DNA of 32,613 nt from Candidatus Latescibacterota bacterium (GCA_030643145.1 DAOWMJ010000001.1:1-32613); one strand, 5' to 3'; positions 7,991-16,949 are shown, numbered from the stretch's first letter. Notes: a model not told the origin generated them from the letters alone. Numbers and translations are program-made.

Positions 7991-9037
7991 ATGAAGATTT
8001 CATTTAACAAACTGATAATAAACAAAGCCGCGGAGAATGATCCTCTTACCAGCCTTCTAAGGCAAAGGCTTCCAGAGGCGGAAGTTGAGGTTGTTTCAGA
8101 TAGCGCCCCATTTCTTAATCCCCAGCGGGCTCGAAGCGGATCACTTGTAATTACACACCAAATGGGCAAATTTATTAAGGACTTCCCGGAAGCACCCGGA
8201 ACACCTCCATGCGGCGAAAAATACATAACCACTCTATTGAATTGTCCCTTCTCGTGTTCCTATTGCTATCTTCAATCCTATCTGGATCACCGGCAAATTG
8301 TCGTTTTTACAAACACTGAAAAATTAAAGAGAGAACTTAAAACAGTGCTCTCCAACACCCCTCCCTCAAGAATAACAACCGGCGAGATGGGAGACAGCCT
8401 GGCAATTGATCATCTCACGGAAACTACCGCAAACCTTCTGCCCCTTTTCAAAAATACTGAAACTCTACTCGAAGTAAGAACAAAAAGCACAAATATAGAG
8501 CATCTTTTACGTCCACCAGAAAAGTGCTCCTCCCGGCTTTCAGCAATTGAGGGTTCAGACAGACTTTTGGTTACCTGGACACTCAGCCCACCCCACGCGA
8601 TAAGAAAAGAAGAACATGGCACCGCAACGCTTGAAGACAGATTAGTAGCAATAAGTAAAATCTCCCGATCGGGAATCAAGGTAGCGATAAGATTCGATCC
8701 AATCATTCCCTTCTATTTCAGCCGGGATAAATACGAAGAAATAGTTAAGAGATTAAAAAAAGAGGCAAAGAACGGAATATACCGTTTCGAACTCGGTATC
8801 CTGAGATTCCCTCCCGGGCTCTGGGAAAATATTAGATCCAAATACCCTGGAAGCGCCATTATGCGAGGCGAATATCATCGGGATTTTGAAGGAAAAATGA
8901 GACTCTACCGGCCGGCACGCGTAGGAATTTACAGAAACCTCCACCGGATAATATCAGATCACTTTAATGGCGTTCCTGTTGCGCTTAGCATGGAACACAA
9001 TAGCGTATGGGAAGATGCCGGCATCCCCCTCCCCTGA
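7991..9037 (+). CDS. Radical SAM protein, spore photoproduct lyase-like
   Basis: A 348-residue radical SAM enzyme. The cluster motif is C85-x3-C89-x2-C92 within NCPFSCSYCYLQSYL, where CYLQ is characteristic of the spore photoproduct lyase (SPL) family; an IDHLT motif (residues 139-143) matches the SPL core, and the protein ends EHNSVWEDAGIPLP. True SPL repairs the thymine dimer of UV-damaged spores and needs a conserved cysteine (Cys141 in Bacillus subtilis) as hydrogen donor. By my alignment of the IDHLT region, that position is Glu132 here. There are no sporulation genes nearby, so this is better called an SPL-like radical SAM protein with an unknown substrate, possibly a DNA or nucleotide lesion. 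Confidence 0.85.
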   Translation: MKISFNKLIINKAAENDPLTSLLRQRLPEAEVEVVSDSAPFLNPQRARSGSLVITHQMGKFIKDFPEAPGTPPCGEKYITTLLNCPFSCSYCYLQSYLDHRQIVVFTNTEKLKRELKTVLSNTPPSRITTGEMGDSLAIDHLTETTANLLPLFKNTETLLEVRTKSTNIEHLLRPPEKCSSRLSAIEGSDRLLVTWTLSPPHAIRKEEHGTATLEDRLVAISKISRSGIKVAIRFDPIIPFYFSRDKYEEIVKRLKKEAKNGIYRFELGILRFPPGLWENIRSKYPGSAIMRGEYHRDFEGKMRLYRPARVGIYRNLHRIISDHFNGVPVALSMEHNSVWEDAGIPLP

Positions 9038-9075
9038 TAAAGAACAATCAGTTCCCTTAAAAAGGTCTCCGGATT

Positions 9076-9735
9076 TCATGTGTCATAAACAGACGGCATC
9101 CCGTCGAAACCAAGCACCTCAGCATCAAGATGTGATGTATCCCCAAACAACCTCAACCTTGGCCTATAATCAAGTACTATCGATGTAATTGATGCGTTAG
9201 GAAGAGAAAAAGACCACATATCGTCCAGGTCCATTCCCAGCAGGTGAGTTAAATATACGCAAATCACTCCACCGTGTGAAATTACAAGAATATCCCCTCC
9301 ATCATCATCCCGCAGAATTTTCTCAAAGGTACTCGTCACTCTTTTTCGGAAGGAAAAAAGATCTTCCGCGCCTTCAATCGAAACAGATGTCGGCTTTTGA
9401 AACCATCGCTCAATCTTACCGGAGTCGTCTTCCTTTATTTCATTTATTAATCTGCCCTCCCAGCTTCCGAAGGAAACTTCGCGAAGCTCTTCGAGATAAT
9501 TCGGGGTAACATCCTCGCCAAGAGCAATCCTGGCGGTTTCCACTGCCCTTTCAACATTGCTGCAATAAACGGAATCGAATTCCATAGATCGCAATTTTCT
9601 CCCGAGCAACACAGCCTGCCGCCTTCCTCTTTCGCTAAGCTCGTTTCGTATAGAGTTCCCCTGAACCCGTCTTTGGACATTCCATACAGATTCCCCATGT
9701 CTAACAAGATGCAATTTTCTAATTTTTTCATCCAT
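9076..9735 (-). CDS. Histidine phosphatase family protein (phosphoglycerate mutase-like)
   Basis: A 219-residue cytoplasmic phosphatase or mutase with the phosphohistidine motif VRHGES (Arg12-His13-Gly14), the RAVETA segment, the acid-bearing EVSFGSWEG stretch and the second histidine in VISHGGVICVYL. These are the standard residues of the branch that includes cofactor-dependent phosphoglycerate mutase, phosphoserine phosphatase and alpha-ribazole phosphatase; sequence alone does not choose between them. An upstream in-frame start would add 15 residues, but ATG 9735 has GGAGG seven bases ahead and opens directly onto the conserved domain. It is convergent with the radical SAM gene and divergent from dsbD. 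Confidence 0.88.
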   Translation of the reverse strand: MDEKIRKLHLVRHGESVWNVQRRVQGNSIRNELSERGRRQAVLLGRKLRSMEFDSVYCSNVERAVETARIALGEDVTPNYLEELREVSFGSWEGRLINEIKEDDSGKIERWFQKPTSVSIEGAEDLFSFRKRVTSTFEKILRDDDGGDILVISHGGVICVYLTHLLGMDLDDMWSFSLPNASITSIVLDYRPRLRLFGDTSHLDAEVLGFDGMPSVYDT

Positions 9736-9913
9736 AAAAATCCTCCGGTAACAATTTGCAACATACGGGGTAACAATCAAGATATCTTGTATTTGCTGAA
9801 ACTATTTATTACTATAAGTTTTACAATAATATACAAATTTTATCCGTTTGTATAAAAAAATCTTTTAACTTTCAAAATTGACCTATAACATCATTTTAAA
9901 TAAAGGGATCCTA

Positions 9914-11821
9914 ATGAGCAACCTCATAAAACACAAAAACATAACCCTGATTATAATAATCGCTCTTCTGTTTTTTTCGCCGATCACCAGCAAAACCCAG
10001 GACTTTTTTTCTACCCCTCAAACTCTTGTCACTACAGAGGGACACCTTTCACAGAACGCTTTTCATAGTGGATCATCCGGATATCTGGCAATAACAGCAT
10101 TCATAACGGATGGCTGGCACATAAATTCCCCTTCTCCCCCCGATAGCTACATGATCCCTACACTCCTTAAAGTGAAAATGCCGGATGGAATAATAGCGGT
10201 CGGAACTCTCTATCCGGAAGCGGAAGAAAAGATGCTGGAAATTAGCGATTCCCCACTCCCACTTTATGAAGGACAGGTAACATTCGGAATACTGTTTGAA
10301 ATTAGCAAAGATATCAAGCCGGGAAATTACAAGATTACCGCCACACTTAACTACCAGGGATGCAACAATATGACCTGTCTTCAGCCGGCATATTCAAGTG
10401 TGGAAATCGAACTGAATGTCGCGGAACAGAACGAACGGCCCGAAAAAATCAACAAGGCCATATTCTCAACGCCCCCTTTCACGGATAGAAATGGCGAGTC
10501 TGTAATCATAGATATTGAAAAAATATCCGGCCATACCGGCGATAGGGAAAAGATGGAAGAAAGAGATGCCGCCACCCAGAGACAAGAGGGAAACAACAAG
10601 TCCGTCACCGAGATGGTAGAAAAGCGGGGCATTCTACTTTCCCTCCTAATTATTTTTCTCGGCGGACTCGCTCTTAATCTCACTCCATGTATCTATCCCC
10701 TTATACCGATAACAATCAGTTTCTTTGGAGGCCAGGCGGAAGGCAAAGGGACAAAGGCGTTTGGATTATCCCTTCTATACGTATTGGGAATCTCCATTAC
10801 ATACAGTGTTCTTGGAGTAATCGCGGCCCTTACCGGGGGCATATTGGGAGCGGCCCTGCAAAACGGGTGGGTTATCTTTTTTATCGCTCTTGTTCTTGTA
10901 GGCCTTGCCACATCAATGTTCGGTCTCTGGGAAATCAGAATGCCTATGTTTGTCATGAAAAGAACGGGGTCTGCCAGGAAGGGAACGCTTGGCGCCCTCC
11001 TTATGGGTCTAACGGTAGGAATTGTGGCCGCGCCGTGCATCGGACCATTTGTCCTCGGCTTGTTGACATACGTTGGTAAAACCGGAAATCCCACACTTGG
11101 ATTTATTATGTTTTTTACTCTGGCGTGGGGAATGGGCATTCCGTTCATTATTCTGGGAACTGTATCCGGAAGTATATCCCGCCTGCCGCGTTCGGGTGAA
11201 TGGCTCGACTGGGTAAAACAGATTTTCGGATTTATTCTTATCCTTATGGCATTTTATTTTACCAGGCATCTTATCGGTCCTAAAATCACATACACGGGAT
11301 ACGCGCTAACAGCTCTCTCTGCCAGTATCTATCTTGGCTGGATTGTAAAAACAGCGGACAGTGGAAAAATCTTTAGAATTATCAAAAAAGTCATCAGTCT
11401 TATCTGGTTGATAGTCGCCGTTTTTCTCATAACACGCCCCGGGGGACCAATATTCGAAGCTAAAGAAGGTTCTCACATACAATGGGCGACATATACTGAA
11501 GCAGAACTCAGCAAAGCCAGACTGAGTGGAAAACCAATTATGATAGATTTTACTGCAGCCTGGTGTATCCCATGCCATAAACTTGAACACAAAACCTTTT
11601 CCAACCCGGAGATAATGATCCTCGCGAGAGAACTGATTACAATAAGGGTGGATCTTACAAATTCCAATATCCGCAGTGAAAAAATCAAAAAAGAATTTAA
11701 GATCAGGGGAGTACCGACTATCCTCTTTTTTAACAGCAAAGGCGAGCAGATCGATAATTTGAGAATTTCCGGCTTTATTGAACCTGAGAAACTAGCGGAA
11801 AAAATTAAAAAACTCAAATAG
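9914..11821 (+). CDS. dsbD: Thiol:disulfide interchange protein DsbD
   Basis: A 635-residue inner-membrane reductase that carries electrons from cytoplasmic thioredoxin to periplasmic disulfide partners. All three modules are present: a signal peptide, then an N-terminal periplasmic alpha domain with its Cys pair (GCNNMTC, Cys150/Cys155); a core of about eight membrane helices with LTPCIYP and VAAPCIGP; and a C-terminal thioredoxin domain with WCIPC (Cys551/Cys554). So all six redox cysteines are conserved. ATG 9914 is preferred over the more upstream ATG because it is preceded by AAAGGGA and begins a proper signal peptide. A glycosyltransferase gene follows after 18 bases, probably co-transcribed. 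DsbD implies a periplasm with reducing disulfide pathways such as cytochrome c maturation. Confidence 0.95.
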   Translation: MSNLIKHKNITLIIIIALLFFSPITSKTQDFFSTPQTLVTTEGHLSQNAFHSGSSGYLAITAFITDGWHINSPSPPDSYMIPTLLKVKMPDGIIAVGTLYPEAEEKMLEISDSPLPLYEGQVTFGILFEISKDIKPGNYKITATLNYQGCNNMTCLQPAYSSVEIELNVAEQNERPEKINKAIFSTPPFTDRNGESVIIDIEKISGHTGDREKMEERDAATQRQEGNNKSVTEMVEKRGILLSLLIIFLGGLALNLTPCIYPLIPITISFFGGQAEGKGTKAFGLSLLYVLGISITYSVLGVIAALTGGILGAALQNGWVIFFIALVLVGLATSMFGLWEIRMPMFVMKRTGSARKGTLGALLMGLTVGIVAAPCIGPFVLGLLTYVGKTGNPTLGFIMFFTLAWGMGIPFIILGTVSGSISRLPRSGEWLDWVKQIFGFILILMAFYFTRHLIGPKITYTGYALTALSASIYLGWIVKTADSGKIFRIIKKVISLIWLIVAVFLITRPGGPIFEAKEGSHIQWATYTEAELSKARLSGKPIMIDFTAAWCIPCHKLEHKTFSNPEIMILARELITIRVDLTNSNIRSEKIKKEFKIRGVPTILFFNSKGEQIDNLRISGFIEPEKLAEKIKKLK

Positions 11822-11839
11822 AAAGTATCACCTTCAAAA

Positions 11840-13072
11840 ATGAGAAGAAAAGATCTGAAAAAGATATTAATTTTATCGATCTGGGAGAATCTCTGGTCAC
11901 TCGGTGAAGGTTGCGGTGTCCCCGATGAATTGCACTTCAGCAACAAACTCCAATCGGCGGGTATTGAAACATTTCTTTTAAAGCCTAAATCTACAGGGCA
12001 TACTGATGATCATGAACAAATCGGTATCACAACATACACCTACCCCAATATCGTCAGTTCATGCGAGAAGATGCCGGGGCCAATCGCGAGGTCTCTCATT
12101 TCCATATATTTTCCCTATAAAGTAACTGACAGGCTTAAATCGATTGCCGCGATGATTAAACCTGATCTTATTTTGGGGTTTGCCCATCAGTCAATTAAAC
12201 CGATCAGCGAGGTCGGCCGCAAACTTGGAATACCCGCCGTTGTTAAACTCTTTGGTGTAATGCAACTGGGTAGAGAGAAACTCTCCTTGCTAAAATACTG
12301 GTATTCCAATTTCGACCAGATTAACTCACTACGTTACCCCGTTGATCATTATATTGTCTTAAACGATGGAACCTTGGGGAACAAAGCCCTTACCAGCCGT
12401 GGAATACCCGAAAACAGAGTGTCATTCCTGCAGAATGGAATGAATCTGGAATGGGCGGAAATGAAGATTGACAGAAGAGAGATCCGTGGATCAATGGGCT
12501 TACCGGAAAACGATATTCTGATCGTTACCCTTTCAAGGTTTATAAAATTAAAAAGAATAGATCACCTGCTGAAAGCGGCCGCCAGGATAAGTAAAGAAAC
12601 CATGAAAAAGGTTTCTTTTGTGATAGCCGGGGATGGACCTGGAAAGCAATATCTTATCGAGAAAACCAAAACACTCGGTTTGGAGAAAAGGGTTTATTTT
12701 ACAGGCGCTGTACCCTATGATCGTGTTCCGGAACTATTAAAAGCATGTGATATTTTCGCGGGAACAAGCGAACTTACAAATATGGCCATGCCTACCTGCG
12801 AAGCAATGCTTTGCGGTCTTCCCGTTGTAGCATACAATGTTGCCGGCACATCCGAAGTTGTCCGCGATGGTGAAACCGGCCTTTTAGTTGAAAATTCAAA
12901 TATTGACGCTTTTGCCGGAAAACTGTCTCTTCTTATAAACGATGATGAGCTCAGACAACGCCTCTCGAGAAAGGCGGCAAGTTTCAGCAGAGAATATTTC
13001 GTAGACTGGGCTGACAAAGTTGAACAGGAAATGAAAATTCTTAAAACTGTTGTTGATAATTACCAAACTTAA
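11840..13072 (+). CDS. Glycosyltransferase, GT4/group 1 type
   Basis: A 410-residue GT-B fold glycosyltransferase. The N-terminal half (to about residue 205) is the acceptor domain, opening with a KKILILS strand and including SLGEGCGVP. The C-terminal half carries donor-binding features: LSRFIKLKRIDHLLKA, VIAGDGPG, and a segment from GTSELTN through CEAMLCGLPVVAYNVAG to DGETGLLV. These match GT4-type retaining transferases that use nucleotide sugars for lipopolysaccharide, exopolysaccharide or glycolipid synthesis. The acceptor and donor sugars cannot be told. The gene begins 18 bases after dsbD without an obvious ribosome site, so translational coupling is possible. No other polysaccharide genes are present. 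Confidence 0.88.
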   Translation: MRRKDLKKILILSIWENLWSLGEGCGVPDELHFSNKLQSAGIETFLLKPKSTGHTDDHEQIGITTYTYPNIVSSCEKMPGPIARSLISIYFPYKVTDRLKSIAAMIKPDLILGFAHQSIKPISEVGRKLGIPAVVKLFGVMQLGREKLSLLKYWYSNFDQINSLRYPVDHYIVLNDGTLGNKALTSRGIPENRVSFLQNGMNLEWAEMKIDRREIRGSMGLPENDILIVTLSRFIKLKRIDHLLKAAARISKETMKKVSFVIAGDGPGKQYLIEKTKTLGLEKRVYFTGAVPYDRVPELLKACDIFAGTSELTNMAMPTCEAMLCGLPVVAYNVAGTSEVVRDGETGLLVENSNIDAFAGKLSLLINDDELRQRLSRKAASFSREYFVDWADKVEQEMKILKTVVDNYQT

Positions 13073-13094
13073 CCTGCAAGAATAGATCCCCCCA

Positions 13095-13249
13095 AAGAAA
13101 AAATACTATTAAGAATAACGCCACGGGTTTTCACACATTTTTGAAAATCCGTGGCGCTTCCAATATAGGAACCTAGTGCAGGCCTTCGGGACTATGCTCA
13201 AAGCATCCAATTTGGGCTCTCTCTTTCATGTTCTCCCGTGCGCCTGCTA
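13095..13249 (-). ncRNA. Candidate structured small RNA with its own promoter
   Basis: On the minus strand, after a sigma70-like promoter, the predicted transcript of about 150 bases starts near 13249 and begins with a closing helix. On the plus-strand coordinates GCCTGC (13242-13247) pairs with GCAGGC (13178-13183), then TCCCG (13234-13238) with CGGGA (13187-13191), and a hairpin AGCAT/ATGCT (13194-13206) lies within. A second long hairpin (13120-13155) and a U-rich tract ending in a run of six U (plus 13098-13103) follow. I did not match it to 6S, SRP, tmRNA, RNase P or a riboswitch class by eye; the layout is loosely 6S-like but this is speculation. No ORF fits the interval. Confidence 0.5.
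13120..13155. terminator. 14-bp hairpin, probably bidirectional terminator
   Basis: GCCACGG (13120-13126) pairs with CCGTGGC (13149-13155) and TTTTCA (13128-13133) with TGAAAA (13142-13147); the position between is a G-U pair on the plus strand and an A/C mismatch on the minus strand. The minus-strand side runs into a U-rich tract, while the plus-strand side lacks a U run. It lies 48 bases after the glycosyltransferase stop and at the end of the candidate small RNA. Confidence 0.6.
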
Positions 13250-13255
13250 CTTATA

Positions 13256-13283
13256 ATTTTACCCTGATTTCCCATTTTGTCAA
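13256..13283 (-). promoter_or_regulatory. Sigma70-like promoter of the candidate small RNA
   Basis: Reading the minus strand, a perfect TTGACA (13283-13278) is followed after 16 bases by TAAAAT (13261-13256). The expected start is near 13249. It lies between the oadB stop and the structured interval and points away from oadB, so it cannot serve a protein gene; the next minus-strand gene to the left is beyond the glycosyltransferase and dsbD. Confidence 0.55.
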
Positions 13284-13404
13284 CCCCCATCGGCAATAAT
13301 CCGAGGCCGCGGGAAACCCCAACGAAAACAAGTTATAATTCTTTCCTGTCAGAAAACAACTGGAAAGATGAAAGTATAGAGATAAACTGGATGCTTAAAT
13401 CTAT

Positions 13405-14544
13405 TTACGCGAAATAAGCCAGCAAAACACCCGCAGCGACTGCGGAACCAATTACGCCCGAAACATTTGGTCCCATAGCATGCATTATTAGAAAATTATG
13501 AGGGTCCTCTTCTAACCCAACCTTGTTTACGACCCGAGCCGCCATTGGTACCGCGGACACACCCGCGGCGCCAATAAGTGGATTAATCTTTCTTTTAGAA
13601 AATTTGTTCATCAGTTTAGCCATAAAAAGTCCTGCAATGGTACCTATAGAAAAAGCTACAAGACCTAAAAGGAGAATACCAATCGTTTGGATAGTTAAGA
13701 ATTCTGAAGCTTGCAGTTTTGAACCCACAGCCAACCCTAAAAAAATTGTAACAGTATTAATCAAGCTATTCTTGGCGGTTTCTGCCAACCTGTCGGTTCG
13801 GCCGCATTCGTTGATTAAATTGCCGAACATCAACGCGCCAATAAGTGGAGTAGCAGCCGGTAATAGTATCGCACAAAGAATTAATACAACTAACGAAAAA
13901 AGTATTTTCTCAGTCTTTGAAACATGGCGCAACTGAGTCATTTTTATTTTGCGTTCTTTCCTGGATGTAAGAAACCGCATGATTGGAGGCTGTATAATCG
14001 GGACAAGCGCCATATATGAATAGGCGGCTACGGCTATCGCCCCCAATAATTCCGGGGCTAATTTTGAAGTTACAAATATCGCGGTAGGTCCGTCGGCGCC
14101 TCCGATTATGCCGATAGACGCGGCTTGCTTAAGTGAAAAACCCATTCCGGGAATTGTAATAGCTCCAATGAGTGTTGTAAAAATGCCAAATTGAGCGGCT
14201 GCTCCAAGCAATGCCAACCGCGGATTGGCAATTAAGGGACCGAAATCAGTCATTGCTCCTATTCCCATAAAGATCAAGAGAGGGAAAACGCCAGTCTTGA
14301 TACCAACATTATAAATATACCACAAAAACCCGCCCGGTTCCACAATCCCAGCAACAGGAATATTTGCCAGTATCCCCCCAAACCCGATAGGAATCAGAAG
14401 AAGCGGTTCAAAGCCTTTTACAATACCGAGGAATATCAGAAGAAAGCAAAGACCGATCATAACAACATTCAACAAAGTAAAGTTAACTAGCCCAGTATTT
14501 TGAAAAACATTTATAAATACTTTCCCCAGCTCCAGTACTTCCAT
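13405..14544 (-). CDS. oadB: Oxaloacetate decarboxylase beta subunit (sodium pump)
   Basis: OadB is the membrane subunit that decarboxylates the carboxybiotin of OadA and couples this to sodium export. The 379-residue protein has about nine or more hydrophobic helices, the family segment GGADGPTAIFVTSKLAPELL with its key Asp, and the C-terminal stretch HAMGPNVSGVIGSAVAAGV. ATG 14544 has AGGAGA upstream. It is the last gene of an oadG-oadA-oadB order on the minus strand, 64 bases after oadA. The same family serves methylmalonyl-CoA and glutaconyl-CoA decarboxylases, so the beta subunit alone does not fix the substrate; the OadA partner supports a carboxytransferase acting on a 2-oxo acid. Confidence 0.93.
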   Translation of the reverse strand: MEVLELGKVFINVFQNTGLVNFTLLNVVMIGLCFLLIFLGIVKGFEPLLLIPIGFGGILANIPVAGIVEPGGFLWYIYNVGIKTGVFPLLIFMGIGAMTDFGPLIANPRLALLGAAAQFGIFTTLIGAITIPGMGFSLKQAASIGIIGGADGPTAIFVTSKLAPELLGAIAVAAYSYMALVPIIQPPIMRFLTSRKERKIKMTQLRHVSKTEKILFSLVVLILCAILLPAATPLIGALMFGNLINECGRTDRLAETAKNSLINTVTIFLGLAVGSKLQASEFLTIQTIGILLLGLVAFSIGTIAGLFMAKLMNKFSKRKINPLIGAAGVSAVPMAARVVNKVGLEEDPHNFLIMHAMGPNVSGVIGSAVAAGVLLAYFA

Positions 14545-14608
14545 CTATATCTCCTGATCTGATTTTTGCATAACGGGCATTCTATTTCTCCAATTCAACA
14601 ATCTGAAT

Positions 14609-16402
14609 TTATCCCAGCCTCGCTAATATTTGATTAGCGCTTACCGAATCTCCAGCTTTCACAGCCATGGAAACCAGAACGCCATTTCTCGGCGCTTTTA
14701 TTTCTGTTTCCATTTTCATAGCTTCAATAATCATAATTATCTCGTTTTTCAAAACACGCTTATTTGCCGCACTCAAAACCCTAATAACTGTACCTGGAAA
14801 AGGTGTTCTGATTTCGAGCGTATCTTCGCTCGGTCCGGGAACAGATTTTGTTGTATCAGGAATCCCTTCCTCGACCTTTATTTTATATTTTTGTCCTTCA
14901 ACGGTAATAATATCATCTTTTAAGATTACAGGATATTTCTTGCCGTCAACAGTCACCATAAAAGTGTCGCTTCTATTTTTGGCTCCTTCTTTACTCCTGA
15001 CAACTTTTCGTACACGAACTTTACCTTCTCCTTTTAAGAAAGCAATCCCCTTTTCTTTACACGCAGCAACAACAAATATATTCTCTTCAGTTTTATCAAG
15101 ATCGTTATCCTTTAATAATTTTTTAGCTGGTTCTATTCCTTTGTCAGGATCGTTATCATTAATCTCCAACACCTTTTGAACTGTTGGTTGTAACTCCATC
15201 TTTTCTGAAGCAAGTTTAACAAGTTCAGGATCCGGCTGAACAGGAGTTTTCCCAAAATAGCCGAGGATCATCTTGCCGTAACCCTCCGCGAATTTCACCC
15301 ATGGTCCAAAGATTACATTATTAAAGGCCTGCTGGAAGTAAAACTGTGATACTGGCGTAACTGATGTGCCAAACCCTCCACGTCTAACGACTTCGCTCAT
15401 TGCCATGATTATTTCAGGAAATTTATCCAACATATCATTATCCCGAAGCATTTGAGTATTGGCGGTTAACGCGCCGCCCGGCATTGGAGAGAAGGGAATA
15501 ACCGGAGAAACCGATTTAGCTTCCGGGGGTATAAAATAGTCCTTCATACAATCTTTGAACACGGCTTCAACCTCACGTATCTTGTTAATATCAAAGCCAA
15601 GATCATACTCAGTGCCCTTCAGAGCATGCATCATAGTTAATATATCCGGCTGGCTGGTACCGCCGGAAACAGGAACCATTGAAAGATCAATACCATCTAC
15701 TCCCGCTTCAATTGCCGCCATATAGCAGTGTACTGATATACCAGCTGTTTCATGTGTATGAAATCTCACGGGAATATCATCGGGCAAGATTTTTTTTGCC
15801 ATTTTGATAGTTTCATATACCTTTTTCGGGATTGCCGTCCCTGAGGCGTCTTTAAAACACACCGAGCTATAAGGCAAACCTGAATCAATAATATTTCTCA
15901 GGGTCTTTTCATAAAAAGCTACATCGTGAGCGCCGGCGCAACCTGGTGGTAATTCCATCATTGTTACAACAACTTCATGTTTCAATCCATTATCAACTAT
16001 ACATCTGCCGCTATAATCAAGGTTATTAACATCATTTAGCGCGTCAAAATTTCTAATTGTTGACACTCCATGTTTTTTAAACATTTTCGCGTGCAAATCA
16101 ATAACATCGCTACTTTGAGAATCCAGACCTACGACATTGACGCCGCGCGCTAATGTCTGAAGGTTAATATCGGGTCCTGCAATTTCCCTGAAACGATCCA
16201 TATTTTCAAATGAATTCTCATTGACATAGAAAAAGGGACTTTGAAACATCGCGCCGCCGCCGGATTCAAAGTGAGTTATTCCCGCGTTTACGGCTGCTTC
16301 CAATGCCGGCACAAAATCATCCATATGAACACGCGCGCCAAACACTGATTGAAATCCATCCCTGAAGGCTGTACACATTACATTTATCTTTTTTTTTGCC
16401 AT
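14609..16402 (-). CDS. oadA: Oxaloacetate decarboxylase alpha subunit, divergent carboxyltransferase-biotin protein
   Basis: A 597-residue carboxyltransferase that moves CO2 from oxaloacetate (or, in reverse, to pyruvate) onto biotin. The N-terminal TIM barrel has FRDGFQS, LARGVNVVG, FDALNDVNNL, the carboxylated-lysine site CFKDASG and the metal histidines RFHTHETAG. A conserved carboxylase domain follows, and the C-terminal biotinyl domain has EAMKMET. The opening motif differs from the usual RDAHQS by a His-to-Phe change, and the barrel start is divergent, as in a subgroup I recall from Deltaproteobacteria. ATG 16402 is chosen because GGGAG lies seven bases upstream; the longer start adds nine poor residues. 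Placed between oadG and oadB, it fits a sodium-pumping decarboxylase, although a pyruvate carboxylase B role is possible. Confidence 0.9.
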   Translation of the reverse strand: MAKKKINVMCTAFRDGFQSVFGARVHMDDFVPALEAAVNAGITHFESGGGAMFQSPFFYVNENSFENMDRFREIAGPDINLQTLARGVNVVGLDSQSSDVIDLHAKMFKKHGVSTIRNFDALNDVNNLDYSGRCIVDNGLKHEVVVTMMELPPGCAGAHDVAFYEKTLRNIIDSGLPYSSVCFKDASGTAIPKKVYETIKMAKKILPDDIPVRFHTHETAGISVHCYMAAIEAGVDGIDLSMVPVSGGTSQPDILTMMHALKGTEYDLGFDINKIREVEAVFKDCMKDYFIPPEAKSVSPVIPFSPMPGGALTANTQMLRDNDMLDKFPEIIMAMSEVVRRGGFGTSVTPVSQFYFQQAFNNVIFGPWVKFAEGYGKMILGYFGKTPVQPDPELVKLASEKMELQPTVQKVLEINDNDPDKGIEPAKKLLKDNDLDKTEENIFVVAACKEKGIAFLKGEGKVRVRKVVRSKEGAKNRSDTFMVTVDGKKYPVILKDDIITVEGQKYKIKVEEGIPDTTKSVPGPSEDTLEIRTPFPGTVIRVLSAANKRVLKNEIIMIIEAMKMETEIKAPRNGVLVSMAVKAGDSVSANQILARLG

Positions 16403-16515
16403 ATTTTTTCTCCCAACACCTTCGTCCATTTCCGGCGCCCATTTACCCCGTAAGCAGAGGAACCTTCTAACAACCCAGGCGTTAGCGAAAGGTTTTAATG
16501 GTAAGGAGTTCTTTT

Positions 16516-16722
16516 TTACTTTCTATTCTTCACTGCTACCGCAATCGCGGCAATTAATACAGTATCCTCAAGAACTAATTCAGCTTTCGCTACCTTTTTC
16601 TTTTCGGGTAAATAGTTCTGAACAATGTAACTCATTAGTTGTATTGAGCTTACCATAATAATTAAAAAAATAAATACTACGGTCATCCCCGCTATGGTAA
16701 GCTCCAAACCACTAAAAAACAT
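16516..16722 (-). CDS. oadG: Oxaloacetate decarboxylase gamma subunit, small membrane protein
   Basis: A 68-residue protein with one N-terminal membrane helix (about residues 6-32) and a polar tail, matching the OadG family, which anchors and assembles the alpha and beta subunits. It is first in the oadG-oadA-oadB order. ATG 16722 has GAGGAG eight bases upstream; the TTG at 16728 is too close to that site. The tail ends in a second hydrophobic stretch, VLIAAIAVAVKNRK, similar to the C-terminus of many short gamma subunits. Sequence conservation in this family is low, so the call rests on size, topology and position. Confidence 0.82.
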   Translation of the reverse strand: MFFSGLELTIAGMTVVFIFLIIMVSSIQLMSYIVQNYLPEKKKVAKAELVLEDTVLIAAIAVAVKNRK

Positions 16723-16910
16723 CCCCAAAGCTCCTCTTCAGTTGTTTTCTTACCACCCTACCATATTAGTAAGGCAACACCGTTCATAATGACAGCTAAA
16801 AAAACCATCAAAGGTATCTTAATAGATATGCTTTAACAATCATACAAGCAATAGCTTTTTTAAGATATTTAGCACAAGCGCTGACTCAAGTTCATGGAGG
16901 GATTAGAAGA

Positions 16911-16941
16911 AGGGCGATCTCCCCGAGGGAAAATCGCCCTT
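16911..16941. terminator. Hairpin terminator after prolyl oligopeptidase gene
   Basis: AGGGCGAT (16911-16918) pairs with ATCGCCCT (16933-16940), with an inner CCC/GGG pairing. On the minus strand it follows the prolyl oligopeptidase stop by about ten bases and continues into a TTCTTCT tract, so it most likely ends that transcript. Confidence 0.7.
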
Positions 16942-16949
16942 TGATATCT

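Noticed and set aside
10687..11148. Long ORFs in other frames within dsbD on both strands
   Set aside because: They are shadows of a clearly assigned gene with all six cysteines conserved.
13095..13249. 6S, SRP or FMN/cobalamin/glycine riboswitch identity for the candidate RNA
   Set aside because: The conserved core sequences of these classes could not be found by eye on either strand, so the family is left open.
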